Below, piece by piece: positions 1-8,222 of a stretch of 32,143 nt of DNA. The notes under the pieces were generated by a model, which was not told the DNA's origin, ran no database searches, and saw only the letters and a program-made list of their open reading frames with translations. Position numbers and translations under genes: made by a program. The DNA is from Acidimicrobiia bacterium (GTDB taxonomy: Bacteria > Actinomycetota > Acidimicrobiia > Acidimicrobiales > CAIXPF01): contig WHTX01000021.1 of the NCBI GenBank assembly GCA_009377505.1, positions 1 to 32,143 on the forward strand, written 5' to 3'. Position 1 is the stretch's first letter, and the number at the start of each line of letters is the position of its first letter.

Positions 1-605
1 AGCGCATCACCGTGGACGACGTGCTCGACTCGCCCATGGTGGCCGACCCGCTCCACTTCCTCGAGATCGTGATGCCCTCGGCCGGGGGCGCGGCGCTCGT
101 GGTGGTGGCGCCCGACCTGGCCCGTTCGCTCGGCCGCCCCGCCGCCTGGTTGCTCGGCGCCGGCGAGTGCTGCACCCACAAGACGATCACCTACGCGCCG
201 AGCCTGAGCGCGACGGCCATCCGGCCGGCGGCCGACCGGGCGTTCGCCCAGGCCGGCGTCTCCCGGGACCGGATCGGGCTGGCCTCGCTCTACGACTGCT
301 ACACGATCACCGTGCTCGTGACCCTGGAGGAGGCCGGGTTCTGCGCCCCGGGCGACGGGGGCCGCTTCGTCGATGAGCACGACCTGCGCCACGACGGCGA
401 CTTCCCCCTCAACACCCACGGCGGCCAGCTCAGCTTCAGCCAGCCGGGCCTGGCCGGGGGCATGAGCCACGTCACCGAGGCCGTCCGCCAGGTGCAGCAG
501 CGCGGGGGGGAGCGGCAGGTGGCCGACCTCGAGCTGGCCTTCGTGAACGGGAACGGCGGCATCATGTCCGAGGAGTGCGCCCTGGTGCTGGGGGCGGAGC
601 CGTGA
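1..605 (+). CDS. Thiolase-family (SCP-x/Ltp2-like) protein, C-terminal part
   Basis: The reading frame is open at the left edge, so only the last 200 or so residues are present. They match the C-terminal half of thiolase-like lipid-transfer proteins: a YDCYTITV segment, the conserved His in NTHGGQLS, and a closing NGNGGIMSEE region in place of the CxG cysteine loop of classical thiolases. Ltp2/SCP-x relatives act on acyl-CoA side chains, and several are retro-aldolases that work only with a DUF35 partner. The next gene is such a partner and overlaps this stop codon by four bases (GTGA), so the two are probably translated together and form one complex. Substrate unknown. The N-terminal active-site region is outside the window, so thiolase versus aldolase chemistry cannot be decided. 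Confidence 0.85.
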   Translation, partial: RITVDDVLDSPMVADPLHFLEIVMPSAGGAALVVVAPDLARSLGRPAAWLLGAGECCTHKTITYAPSLSATAIRPAADRAFAQAGVSRDRIGLASLYDCYTITVLVTLEEAGFCAPGDGGRFVDEHDLRHDGDFPLNTHGGQLSFSQPGLAGGMSHVTEAVRQVQQRGGERQVADLELAFVNGNGGIMSEECALVLGAEP

Positions 606-1021
606 GGCCCCGCCCGAACGAACCGTCCCCCGTCACGCTGCCGTTCTGGGAGGCGACCGGGCGGGGGGAGCTGTTGATCCAGCGTTGCCCCGCCTGCGCC
701 GCCGCCATCTTCTACCCCCGCCCCGCCTGCCCCGCCTGTGGCAACCAGCAGCTCGGCTGGGAAACGGCGTCGGGCCGGGGCACGGTGCACACCTTCAGCG
801 TCGCCCGGCGGCCCACGCACCCCAAGTTCACCGGGGACGAGCCCTACGTCGTCGCCGTCGTCGCCCTCGACGAGGGGCCGCGCATGACGACCAACATCGT
901 GGAGTGCGACCCGGGCGAGGTGCGCATCGGCATGCCCGTGGAGCTGGTCTTCGACGAGGTCGGCGAGGACGGCTTCGCCCTGCCGCTCTTCCGCCCGAGC
1001 GCCCTCGGGAGCACGTCATGA
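602..1021 (+). CDS. DUF35 OB-fold acyl-CoA-binding protein with Zn ribbon
   Basis: This 139-residue protein has the DUF35 layout: an N-terminal helix (LPFWEATGRGELLIQRC), a rubredoxin-like zinc ribbon with Cys29, Cys32, Cys43 and Cys46, then an OB-fold with the typical GRGTVHTFSVARR and EPYVVAVVALDEGPR strands. DUF35 proteins bind acyl-CoA and partner thiolase-like enzymes, as ChsH2 does with Ltp2 in steroid side-chain breakdown. I chose the GTG that overlaps the upstream thiolase stop (GTGA), with a GGAG just before it. An earlier in-frame GTG at 575 would add nine Gly/Ala-rich residues inside the thiolase gene and is less likely. The stop overlaps the next gene's ATG. Confidence 0.85.
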   Translation: MRPRPNEPSPVTLPFWEATGRGELLIQRCPACAAAIFYPRPACPACGNQQLGWETASGRGTVHTFSVARRPTHPKFTGDEPYVVAVVALDEGPRMTTNIVECDPGEVRIGMPVELVFDEVGEDGFALPLFRPSALGSTS

Positions 1022-2106
1022 CCCGTCGCGACCCGCTGCGCACACCGCTGTGCGACCTGTTGAGCATCGAGCACCCTGTGGTCCAGGCGGGCATGGGCTA
1101 CGTCGCCCGGGCCGAGCTGGCGGCCGCCGTGTCCAACGCCGGCGGGCTCGGAGTGATCGGCGGAGCCGGGTTCCCGCCCGAGCGGCTGCGCCTCGAGATC
1201 CGCAAGGTGCGCGAGCTCACCGACAAGCCCTTCGGGGTGGACCTCATCCTCCCCGTGCAGACCACCTCCGGTGAGGTGCTGCCCCCGCGGCCACGCAGCG
1301 AGTGGCCCGAGGTCGACGCCGAGGAGCTGCTGGCCAGGGACCTGAACCTCGGCGAGTTCGCCGTCAACGCCGACGGCACCCCGGTCAAGCCCGAGGAGCT
1401 GATGCGCATCGTGCTCGAGGAGGAGGTGCCCGTCTTCGCCTCGGGCCTGGGCAACCCCGGCCCCTGGGTCCCCCACCTGCACGAACGTGGTGCCGTCGTC
1501 ATGGCCCTCGTCGGGAACGTGAAGAACGCGCGGCGCGTCGCCGACGCCGGCGTGGACGTGGTCGTCGCCCAGGGCACCGAGGGAGGCGGCCACACCAGCC
1601 GGGTGGCCACAGGCGCGCTCACCCCCGCCATCGTCGCCGCCGTCGAGCAGCCCGTCCTCGCCGCCGGGGGCATCGTGGACGGGATCGGGCTCGCCGCCAC
1701 GCTGGCCATGGGCGCGCAGGGAGTGTGGATGGGCACCCGGTTCGTGGCCACCCGCGAGGCACACGCCCACCAGAACTACAAGGCCAAGATCGTCGAGGCC
1801 CACGAGGACGCCACCATCGTCACCCGCTGCTACTCGGGCAAGACGCTGCGGACGATCCGCAACCGTTGGACCGACGACTGGGAGTCGCGGCCCGGGGACA
1901 TCTTGCCCTTCCCCAAGCAGTTCAAGAACTCCCGCCACGTCTACGTCGTCGCCCGCCGGGACGGCGACACCGACCTCGGCTCGATGCCCTGCGGCCAGGG
2001 CGCGGCCGCCATCACCGAGGTGCTCGGCGCGGCCGAGGTCGTGGAGCGCACCGTTGCCCAGGCCCGCGAAGTGCTCGCCACCCGGTTCGGCGTCACCGCC
2101 GGGTGA
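1018..2106 (+). CDS. Nitronate monooxygenase / 2-nitropropane dioxygenase-like FMN enzyme
   Basis: A 362-residue TIM-barrel flavoprotein of the NMO/NPD family. Visible family signatures are the N-terminal HPVVQAGMGYVARAELAAAV and NAGGLGVIGG segments, the phosphate/FMN-binding stretch AQGTEGGGHT (classical enzymes read QGxEAGGH), LAAGGIVDG, and GAQGVWMGTRF. The reading frame continues upstream through the DUF35 gene, but the ATG in the ATGA overlap with that gene is the natural start and directly precedes the conserved N-terminus. Family members oxidise alkyl nitronates, yet many actinobacterial homologues next to acyl-CoA genes have no known nitronate substrate. Its place in a thiolase/DUF35 operon suggests an FMN-dependent step on a CoA-linked or enolic intermediate, which is inference. 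Confidence 0.85.
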   Translation: MTRRDPLRTPLCDLLSIEHPVVQAGMGYVARAELAAAVSNAGGLGVIGGAGFPPERLRLEIRKVRELTDKPFGVDLILPVQTTSGEVLPPRPRSEWPEVDAEELLARDLNLGEFAVNADGTPVKPEELMRIVLEEEVPVFASGLGNPGPWVPHLHERGAVVMALVGNVKNARRVADAGVDVVVAQGTEGGGHTSRVATGALTPAIVAAVEQPVLAAGGIVDGIGLAATLAMGAQGVWMGTRFVATREAHAHQNYKAKIVEAHEDATIVTRCYSGKTLRTIRNRWTDDWESRPGDILPFPKQFKNSRHVYVVARRDGDTDLGSMPCGQGAAAITEVLGAAEVVERTVAQAREVLATRFGVTAG

Positions 2107-2121
2107 GCGGGGGCCCGCCTC

Positions 2122-2988
2122 TCAGGCGAGGTGGCGGACGAGGAAGTCCCGGGCCGCGGCCGATGACTCGGGCAGCAGCTTCGTGTAGGGGTCGTAGTGC
2201 TGGCAGGGCAGGCGCAGCAGCTCCTTGGGCCCACCGGCCGCCTCGAACGCGGCGAGCTGGCCTGCCGGCGGCAGGATCTCGTCCTGCTCGGCCACGATCA
2301 TCAGCAGGGGCGTCGGCGCGATGTGCGGCGTGAAGTCGGCGGGCACGTAGGAGGCGACCACCTCGAGGGAGCGCAGCGTCATCCGGTTCGGCCACACGTG
2401 CTCGACGTCGACGGCTTCGGCCCACGCCGCCGTCGTCGAACCGTCGGCGGCGGAGCGCACGGTCTGGGGCGCTTCGCCCCGGTAGCGGGCGTCGCGGTCC
2501 TCGGCGAGGCGGGCGAGGAACCGCTCCCCACCAGCGGCGAGCGATGCCCGGAAGAAGCCGCCTCCGTCCACCATCGGCACCTGCGCCACCACGGCACGCA
2601 GCCGGCCGTCGAGCGCCCCCATCATCAGCGCGTGCCCGCCCGAGTAGGACGTGCCCCACACCGCGATGCGCTCGGGGTCGACATCGGGGAGGGTGCGGGC
2701 GAAGGTCACCGCGTCGCGCATGTCGTCGAGCTGGCGCCACGGGTCCGTCTCGAGGCGCGGCTCGCCACCCGAGTCACCCCAGCTCCGGTGGTCGTACACG
2801 AGGCAACCGAGGCCGGCTTCGGCGAACACCCGGGCGTAGTCGTCGAGGCCCATGCGGCGCAGGGCCGAGAACCCGTGGCTCATGATCACGCAGGGCCGTG
2901 CCCCGTCGGCCGTCGCGCCCGCCGCCGGGTAGTACCAGGCGGCGAGGGCCGTGCCGTCGGCAGCGGTGAAGGTGAGGTCGCGGCGCAT
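2122..2988 (-). CDS. Alpha/beta hydrolase, S15/CocE-like
   Basis: A 288-residue alpha/beta hydrolase. It has an oxyanion-side HGF motif (residues 38-40), the YDHRSWGDSGG strand-turn typical of X-Pro dipeptidyl-peptidase/CocE-type and dienelactone-hydrolase-like enzymes, and a nucleophile elbow GTSYSGG with Ser114 in the GxSYxG form. The likely acid lies in AEQDEILPP and the catalytic His in CQHYDPY near the C-terminus. The start is an ATG followed by RRDLTF. It converges on the preceding operon, with only 15 bases between the stops. There is no signal peptide, so it is probably a cytoplasmic esterase, thioesterase or lactonase. The specific substrate is not recognisable. Confidence 0.85.
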   Translation of the reverse strand: MRRDLTFTAADGTALAAWYYPAAGATADGARPCVIMSHGFSALRRMGLDDYARVFAEAGLGCLVYDHRSWGDSGGEPRLETDPWRQLDDMRDAVTFARTLPDVDPERIAVWGTSYSGGHALMMGALDGRLRAVVAQVPMVDGGGFFRASLAAGGERFLARLAEDRDARYRGEAPQTVRSAADGSTTAAWAEAVDVEHVWPNRMTLRSLEVVASYVPADFTPHIAPTPLLMIVAEQDEILPPAGQLAAFEAAGGPKELLRLPCQHYDPYTKLLPESSAAARDFLVRHLA

Positions 2989-3094
2989 CGTCGCAGCCTG
3001 GCACAGCGGGGCGGCCGTCGGCGCCGTCGGCGCGGGCCCGGCCGCCGGCGGCGGGATCGCCTACGCTGGGCGCAGGCAAGCCAGGGGGGTAGCC

Positions 3095-4285
3095 ATGTCC
3101 CGAACCGAGTCCGCCTTCTTCCCGGGCGTCCAGGTGATCGACACCGACGCCCACTGGTCGGAGCCGCACGACCTGTGGACCTCGAGGGCGCCGGCTGCGT
3201 ACCGCGACCGCGTGCCCCAGATGAGGGTCGGCTCGGGAGGCAAGCGCCGCTGGTGCGTCGACGGCGACATCGTCATCGCCGGGGACACGGCCGCCAGCGC
3301 CATCACCCCCGACGGCGACAAGATCGTCGGCCTCGACTTCCTCAAGCTCGACGTGGAAATGGTCCACGCCGCGTCGTCGCAGATGGCCCCCCGCCTCGAG
3401 ATGCTCGACACGCTCGGGATCAAGGCCCAGGTCCTCTACCCGAACGTCGCCGGCTTCGGGAACCAGAATTTCATGAAGGTGCAGGACGCCGGGCTGCGCC
3501 AGGCGTGCGTGGAGATCTACAACGACGCCATGGCCGAGCTGCAGTCGGCGTCCGGCGACCGGCTGCTCCCCATGATCCTCGTGCCCTGGTGGGACATCGC
3601 CGCCAGCGTCGCCGAGATCGAGCGCTGCCAGGGCCTCGGCATGCGCGGCGTGGTCATGTGCTCGAACCCCCAGGACTCGGGCACGCCCGAGTTCAACCAG
3701 CCCGACTGGGAGCCGTTCTGGGAGATCTGCGAAGGGCTGAACCTGCCCGTCAACTTCCACATCGGCGCCTCCGAGGGCGACATGGACTGGTTCGGGAGGG
3801 TGCCGTACAAGTCGTGGCCCGGTGAGGTGAAGATCACCATCGGCGGGGCCACGCTGTTCCTGGGCAACTCGCGGTGGATGTCGAACCTGCTCTTCTCCGA
3901 CGTCCCCGAGAACCACCCCGACCTGCGCTTCGTGTCGGTCGAGTCCGGCGTGGGCTGGATCCCATTCCTGCTCGAGGCGCTCGACTACCAGATGGGCGAG
4001 ACGGCGCCGTCGCTGGTGAAGCACCTGTCGATGAAGCCGTCGGAGTACTTCCGGCGCCAGTTCTACGGGACGTTCTGGTTCGAGTCCTCGTACAACGTGG
4101 GCCCGGCGGTGAACTACCTGGGTGCCTCCCAGGTCATGTTCGAGACCGACTTCCCCCACCCGACCTGCCTCTACCCGAAGTCGATCGAGCGGGTGAAGGA
4201 GACGATCGGCGCGCTGGCCCCGGACGTCCAGCGCATGGTGCTCCAGGACAACGCCGCCGCCCTGTACGGCATCGACCTCGACTGA
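3095..4285 (+). CDS. Amidohydrolase-2 family (ACMSD-like) metal-dependent hydrolase/decarboxylase
   Basis: A 396-residue amidohydrolase-related TIM barrel. The N-terminal VIDTDAHWSEP (residues 14-24) occupies the DxHxH metal site in altered form: only His20 is present, with Trp where a second His often sits. Barrel features further on are VNFHIGASEG and the C-terminal ETDFPHPTCLYP, holding the conserved Asp and His. Relatives include ACMSD, gamma-resorcylate decarboxylase and many uncharacterised actinobacterial hydrolases near CoA-dependent ring-degradation genes. The ATG is preceded by an AGGGGGG Shine-Dalgarno at 3083-3089, and a TACGCT box at 3062-3067 could be its -10. Hydrolysis and decarboxylation cannot be told apart from the sequence. 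Confidence 0.85.
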   Translation: MSRTESAFFPGVQVIDTDAHWSEPHDLWTSRAPAAYRDRVPQMRVGSGGKRRWCVDGDIVIAGDTAASAITPDGDKIVGLDFLKLDVEMVHAASSQMAPRLEMLDTLGIKAQVLYPNVAGFGNQNFMKVQDAGLRQACVEIYNDAMAELQSASGDRLLPMILVPWWDIAASVAEIERCQGLGMRGVVMCSNPQDSGTPEFNQPDWEPFWEICEGLNLPVNFHIGASEGDMDWFGRVPYKSWPGEVKITIGGATLFLGNSRWMSNLLFSDVPENHPDLRFVSVESGVGWIPFLLEALDYQMGETAPSLVKHLSMKPSEYFRRQFYGTFWFESSYNVGPAVNYLGASQVMFETDFPHPTCLYPKSIERVKETIGALAPDVQRMVLQDNAAALYGIDLD

Positions 4286-4444
4286 CGGGGACGACGCGGG
4301 CTGGGCGAAAATCCCTGAAAGACGGCCGCTCACGCGCGACCTTGGTGGCAACGGAACTCGTGACGACGCGGACAAGCCCTGGCCGCGTCGTGGCGCACGG
4401 TGGCCCGTGGCCCGCACGGCCCGTTCCCCCCGGAGGTTGACGCC

Positions 4445-5536
4445 ATGCTCCAACGCCTCGCCCGTACCTGCTACCGGCGCCGCTGGCGTGTGCTCGGCTT
4501 CTGGATCGTCCTGCTCATCGTCCTCGTCGGCCTGAACTCGAGCGTGGGCGGCAAGTTCCTCGACGACTTCGACCTGCCCGGCTCGGAGACCCAGGACGCG
4601 GTGGACCTGCTCGAGGAGCACGGCTTCGCGGCGCGCACCGGCTTCGGCGGCCAGGTCGTCTTCCAGGCCGAGGACGTGCACGACCCCGCCGTGCGCTCGG
4701 CCATGGAGGACCTCTTCGATGAGGTCGAGGCGCTCATCGCCCCCGGCGAGGTCGTCAGCCCCTACAGCGAGCAGGGGGAGCGCCAGGTCAACGAGGCGGG
4801 CACCATCGCCTACGCCGAGGTGAACCTCGGGGACCGCGAGAGCGACGAGTACTACGACGTCGGCGAGGAGGTGCGGAACTTCGTCTCGTCCACGGACGTG
4901 CCCGGCACCCAGGTCGAGCTCGGCGGCGACATCTTCGTCGAGGTGCCCGAGTTCTCGAGCGAGGTCATCGGCTTCATCGCCGCCATCATCATCCTGCTGA
5001 TCGCCTTCGGGTCCCTGCTCGCCATGGGCCTGCCGATCATGACCGCCGTGTTCGGCATCGTCACCGGCATCGCCCTCGTCGGGCTCGCCGTCAACGTGAT
5101 CGACATGCCGAGCTTCTCCAACCAGGCCGTGGCGATGATCGGCATCGGCGTGGGCATCGACTACGCACTCTTCATCGTGACCCGCTACCGCGAGGGCCTC
5201 CACGGGGGCATGGGCCCCGAGCAGGCGACGATCCGCGCCATCGACACGGCGGGGCGGGCCGTGCTCTTCGCCGGGTGCACCGTCATCGTCGCCGTCATGG
5301 GCATGTTCACCATCGGGCTGGCCATGATCCGGGGCTTGGCCGTGGGCATCTCGCTCGGCGTGCTCACGACGATGCTCGCCGCCGTCACGCTGCTCCCCGC
5401 CATGCTCGGCTTCGTCGGCAAGAACATCGACCGCCTCGGCCTGCCCCACCGCCGTCGTGCCGAGGGCGCGCAGCACCAGTCGGTCTGGTACCGCTGGAGC
5501 CGCGTCATCCAGCACCGCCCGTGCCGGCCCTGGTGA
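4445..5536 (+). CDS. MMPL/RND transporter, N-terminal half (frameshifted gene)
   Basis: First half of an MMPL-family membrane protein. A GGAGG Shine-Dalgarno at 4432-4436, eight bases from the ATG, fixes the start. It has a transmembrane helix at residues 16-30, a soluble extracytoplasmic domain to about residue 175, then five closely spaced helices ending near residue 325. The GIDYALFI motif carries the Asp-Tyr dyad linked to proton-driven transport in this family. The frame then runs into VIQHRPCRPW and stops. The other half follows in the -1 frame, and restoring one G after base 5523 would give the usual HRPWPALVIGAL junction. MMPL proteins move lipids or hydrophobic molecules across the membrane; cargo unknown. 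Confidence 0.8.
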   Translation: MLQRLARTCYRRRWRVLGFWIVLLIVLVGLNSSVGGKFLDDFDLPGSETQDAVDLLEEHGFAARTGFGGQVVFQAEDVHDPAVRSAMEDLFDEVEALIAPGEVVSPYSEQGERQVNEAGTIAYAEVNLGDRESDEYYDVGEEVRNFVSSTDVPGTQVELGGDIFVEVPEFSSEVIGFIAAIIILLIAFGSLLAMGLPIMTAVFGIVTGIALVGLAVNVIDMPSFSNQAVAMIGIGVGIDYALFIVTRYREGLHGGMGPEQATIRAIDTAGRAVLFAGCTVIVAVMGMFTIGLAMIRGLAVGISLGVLTTMLAAVTLLPAMLGFVGKNIDRLGLPHRRRAEGAQHQSVWYRWSRVIQHRPCRPW

Positions 5537-6624
5537 TCGGGGCGCTCGTCCTGATCCTGCTCGCCATCCCCGTCTTCAGCATCCGCCTCGGCTTCGGCGA
5601 CGCCGGGAACCGCTCGACGTCGGACACCACCCGCCGGGCCTACGACATGCTCTCCGAGGGGTTCGGGCCGGGCTTCAACGGCCCGATGCTGATCGTCGCC
5701 GAGACCCCGGGCGGCCAGGCCGACCTCGACGCCATCGACGGGCTGAGCGCGGCGCTGAACGAGACCGAGGGCGTCCAGTTCGCCACGCCCCCGATCCCCA
5801 ACGAGTCAGGCGACGCCGCCATCCTGCAGGTCTTCCCGACCACCTCGCCCCAGGACGAGGCGACCGAGACGCTCGTGCACACCGTGCGCAACGACGTCGT
5901 GCCCGAGGCGGTCGCCGGCTCCACAGCCGTGGTCAAGGTGGGCGGCGTGACGCCGGGCGTCGTCGACTTCTCCGAGTTCACTGCGAACCGGCTGCCCTGG
6001 TTCATCGGCGCCGTGCTCGTCATGTCCTTCATCCTGCTCATGATCGTGTTCCGCAGCGTGCTGGTGCCGCTGAAGGCCGTGGTCATGAACCTGCTGTCGG
6101 TCGGGGCCGCCTACGGGGTGCTCGTCGCCGTCTTCCAGTGGGGCTGGGGCGCCAGCCTGCTCGGCGTGGGCAAGGAGGGCCCGATCGACGCCTGGATCCC
6201 GATGATGCTGTTCGCCATCATCTTCGGCCTCTCGATGGACTACGAGGTGTTCCTCCTCTCCCGCATCAGGGAGGACTACGACCGCACCCGCGACAACGCC
6301 ACCGCCGTGGCCAACGGGCTGGCGGCCACGGCCCGGGTCATCACCGCCGCGGCGGCGATCATGTTCTTCGTCTTCCTGAGCTTCGTGCTCGGCGTCGACC
6401 GCTCGCTGAAGATGTTCGGCCTGGGACTGGCCATCGCCGTGCTCCTCGACGCCAGCATCGTCCGCCTGGTACTCGTGCCGGCCACGATGGAGTTGTTGGG
6501 GGACCGCAACTGGTGGTTGCCCCGCTGGCTCGACCGCATCCTGCCCGTCGTGCACGTGGAGGCCAGCGAGGACGTGGTCGAGATCGAGCCCGAGGAGGAG
6601 CGCGAGCCCACCCCCGCCCGTTGA
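5521..6624 (+). CDS. MMPL/RND transporter, C-terminal half (frameshifted gene)
   Basis: Second half of the same MMPL protein. It begins with the transmembrane helix ALVIGALVLILLAIPVF and continues through the second extracytoplasmic domain to the C-terminal helix bundle, which carries a second signature, GLSMDYEVFLLSRI, again with an Asp-Tyr dyad. The acidic tail (EIEPEEEREPTPAR) is probably cytoplasmic. The GTG given is only the first possible start in this frame; no Shine-Dalgarno precedes it, so independent translation is unlikely. Rejoined, the two halves give about 726 residues, normal for the family. Every recognisable domain is present, so the break is recent or is a sequence error. 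Confidence 0.8.
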   Translation: MPALVIGALVLILLAIPVFSIRLGFGDAGNRSTSDTTRRAYDMLSEGFGPGFNGPMLIVAETPGGQADLDAIDGLSAALNETEGVQFATPPIPNESGDAAILQVFPTTSPQDEATETLVHTVRNDVVPEAVAGSTAVVKVGGVTPGVVDFSEFTANRLPWFIGAVLVMSFILLMIVFRSVLVPLKAVVMNLLSVGAAYGVLVAVFQWGWGASLLGVGKEGPIDAWIPMMLFAIIFGLSMDYEVFLLSRIREDYDRTRDNATAVANGLAATARVITAAAAIMFFVFLSFVLGVDRSLKMFGLGLAIAVLLDASIVRLVLVPATMELLGDRNWWLPRWLDRILPVVHVEASEDVVEIEPEEEREPTPAR

Positions 6625-6646
6625 CCCGGGGCGCCGCCGGGCGGGG
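6612..6646 (+). terminator. Candidate stem-loop terminator after MMPL gene
   Basis: CCCCGCCCG and CGGGCGGGG form a perfect nine-base-pair stem around a 17-base loop that includes the MMPL stop codon. No T-run follows, as is common for terminators in GC-rich actinobacteria. It separates the transporter from dinB. Confidence 0.4.
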
Positions 6647-6778
6647 CGGAGCGACGGTGCCAGCCACGTCGATTCGCCGTCGATTCGCCGCGACGTAGCG
6701 ACGAAGCCTATGACAGGGCCGTGACCAGGCACTTCGTCGGCGATCACTGATTCGACGTGATTCGGCGACCTCGCTCTG

Positions 6779-6792
6779 CGAACATGTGTTCG
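6779..6792 (+). promoter_or_regulatory. LexA (SOS) box at dinB
   Basis: The 14-mer CGAACATGTGTTCG has perfect CGAAC/GTTCG arms around four bases. It agrees with the Gram-positive LexA/DinR operator CGAACRNRYGTTYC at every position but the last. It lies immediately before the dinB coding region, whose product is a classic SOS polymerase. LexA bound here would cover the transcription or translation start. Confidence 0.85.
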
Positions 6793-6800
6793 TGGCGAGC

Positions 6801-8018
6801 GTGGCGGTCGGCACGGGAGGGGCGGTCGGCGCAGGAGGGGCGACGATCCTGCACGCCGACCTCGACGCGTTCTACGCCTCGGTCGAGCAACGAGACCACC
6901 CCGGCCTGCGGGGCCGTCCCGTCATCGTCGGCGGTGGTGTCGTCCTCGCCGCCAGCTACGAGGCCAAGGCGTTCGGCGTGCGCACGGCGATGGGCGGGGC
7001 GCAGGCCCGCCGGCTGTGCCCGAAGGCCATCGTGGTCGAGCCCCGGATGTCGGCCTACACCGCAGCGAGCAAGGCGGTGTTCGACGTCTTCGAGCACACG
7101 ACGCCCCTGGTCGAGGGCCTGTCCATCGACGAGGCGTTCCTCGAGGTCGGCGGGCTGAGACGGGTCTCGGGCACGCCCGCCGAGATCGCGACGCGCCTGC
7201 GGGGCGAGGTCCTCGACCAGGTCGGCCTGCCCATCACGGTGGGGGTGGCCAGGACCAAGTTCCTCGCCAAGGTGGCGAGCGGCGTGGCCAAGCCCGACGG
7301 CCTGCTCGTGGTGCCGCCCGAGGCCGAGTTGGCCTTCCTCCACCGATTGTCGGTCGAACGGCTCTGGGGCGTCGGGCCGGTCACCGCCCGCAAGCTCCGG
7401 GACCGGGGCATCACCACCGTCGGCGAGGTGGCGCGGCTCACCGAGGCAGTGCTGGTCTCGATGCTCGGACGAGCGTCGGGGCGCCACCTCCACGCCCTCG
7501 CCCACAACGACGACCCCCGCCCCGTGCAGGTGGGTCGTCGCCGGCGCTCGATCGGGTCCCAGCGAGCGCTGGGCCGGTCGCCGACGTCACCCGAGGCCGT
7601 GGATGCCGCGGTCGTCGCCCTCGTCGATCGCGTCACCCGCCGGATGCGGGCGGCCGGCCGGGTCGGGCGCACGGTCGTGCTGCGCCTCCGCTTCGACGAC
7701 TTCACGCGGGCGACGCGGTCGCGCACCCTTGCTCAGGCGACGGCGCAGACCGAGACCGTGCTCGCCGCCGTGCGCGACCTGGTGGCCACGGCCACGCCGA
7801 CCGTCGAGCGCCGGGGCCTCACGCTCGTCGGAGTGGCGGTCGCCAACCTGGCCGCCGACGACGCCGTCCAGCTCGCCCTCCCCTTCGACCGAGACCGGGG
7901 CAGCGCCCTCGACGCCGCCCTCGATGGCGTGCACGACCGCTTCGGCTCGGCCGCCGTCACCCGAGCCGTGCTGCTCGGCCGCGACCTGGGCCCCTCCGTG
8001 CCCCTCCTCCCCGATTGA
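6801..8018 (+). CDS. dinB: DNA polymerase IV (Y-family)
   Basis: A Y-family translesion polymerase of about 405 residues. The palm metal ligands are in ILHADLDAFYASVE (Asp20) and GLSIDEAFLEV (Asp110, Glu111), and the helix-hairpin-helix region is ERLWGVGPVTARKLRDRGI. A C-terminal little-finger domain follows. QLALPF, about 40 residues from the end, fits a beta-clamp-binding peptide. The N-terminus is uncertain: GTG codons at 6786, 6792 and 6801 are in frame, the first two overlap the LexA box, and conserved sequence begins only at about 6846. I chose 6801, the first start wholly downstream of the operator. The SOS box shows damage-inducible control. No imuA/dnaE2 partners are in the window. 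Confidence 0.92.
   Translation: MAVGTGGAVGAGGATILHADLDAFYASVEQRDHPGLRGRPVIVGGGVVLAASYEAKAFGVRTAMGGAQARRLCPKAIVVEPRMSAYTAASKAVFDVFEHTTPLVEGLSIDEAFLEVGGLRRVSGTPAEIATRLRGEVLDQVGLPITVGVARTKFLAKVASGVAKPDGLLVVPPEAELAFLHRLSVERLWGVGPVTARKLRDRGITTVGEVARLTEAVLVSMLGRASGRHLHALAHNDDPRPVQVGRRRRSIGSQRALGRSPTSPEAVDAAVVALVDRVTRRMRAAGRVGRTVVLRLRFDDFTRATRSRTLAQATAQTETVLAAVRDLVATATPTVERRGLTLVGVAVANLAADDAVQLALPFDRDRGSALDAALDGVHDRFGSAAVTRAVLLGRDLGPSVPLLPD
6803..6838 (+). repeat. Tandem 18-bp duplication at the 5' end of dinB
   Basis: Two adjacent copies of GGCGGTCGGC plus an eight-base purine-rich tail match at 16 of 18 positions. Each ends in a strong Shine-Dalgarno-like GGGAGG or AGGAGG. If translated, they add a repeated Val-Gly-x-Gly-Gly-Ala peptide just before the conserved DinB N-terminus, so they may really be untranslated leader. 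Confidence 0.6.
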
Positions 8019-8046
8019 CGGTCCGGTCCGCCGGCACGCGAGCCGA

Positions 8047-8075
8047 GCGGTCGGCGAGCCTCGCCCGCCGACCGC
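8047..8075 (+). terminator. Stem-loop terminator between dinB and the convergent DUF1905 gene
   Basis: GCGGTCGGCG and CGCCGACCGC make a perfect ten-base-pair stem with a nine-base loop, 28 bases after the dinB stop in a convergent gap. No T-tract follows. The rest of the 8019-8222 gap shows nothing recognisable. Confidence 0.55.
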
Positions 8076-8222
8076 CGCACCGGTGGCTCCCGGTCAGCCG
8101 ACGCGCTGCACGAGGTCGACGTAGCGGGTGGTCCCCACCGTCGAGCAGCCTCCTCGGCTCCGGGAAGTCCACGTGAACGGCGGAAGAGATGGCCGGCAAC
8201 CGGCGCTGAACGCCTGGCGATG

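Noticed and set aside
685-1017. Extension of the nitronate-monooxygenase frame upstream of its ATG
   Set aside because: This part is out of frame within the DUF35 gene and Arg-rich. The ATGA overlap start precedes the conserved N-terminus.
2774-5515. Long reverse-strand open frame (over 900 codons) opposite the amidohydrolase and MMPL genes
   Set aside because: The translation is Asp/His/Val/Gly-rich antisense typical of GC-rich DNA. The forward genes have clear family motifs and ribosome binding sites.
5505-5540. Programmed -1 frameshift in the MMPL gene
   Set aside because: There is no X-XXY-YYZ slippery site or obvious downstream pseudoknot. A single missing G explains the break more simply.
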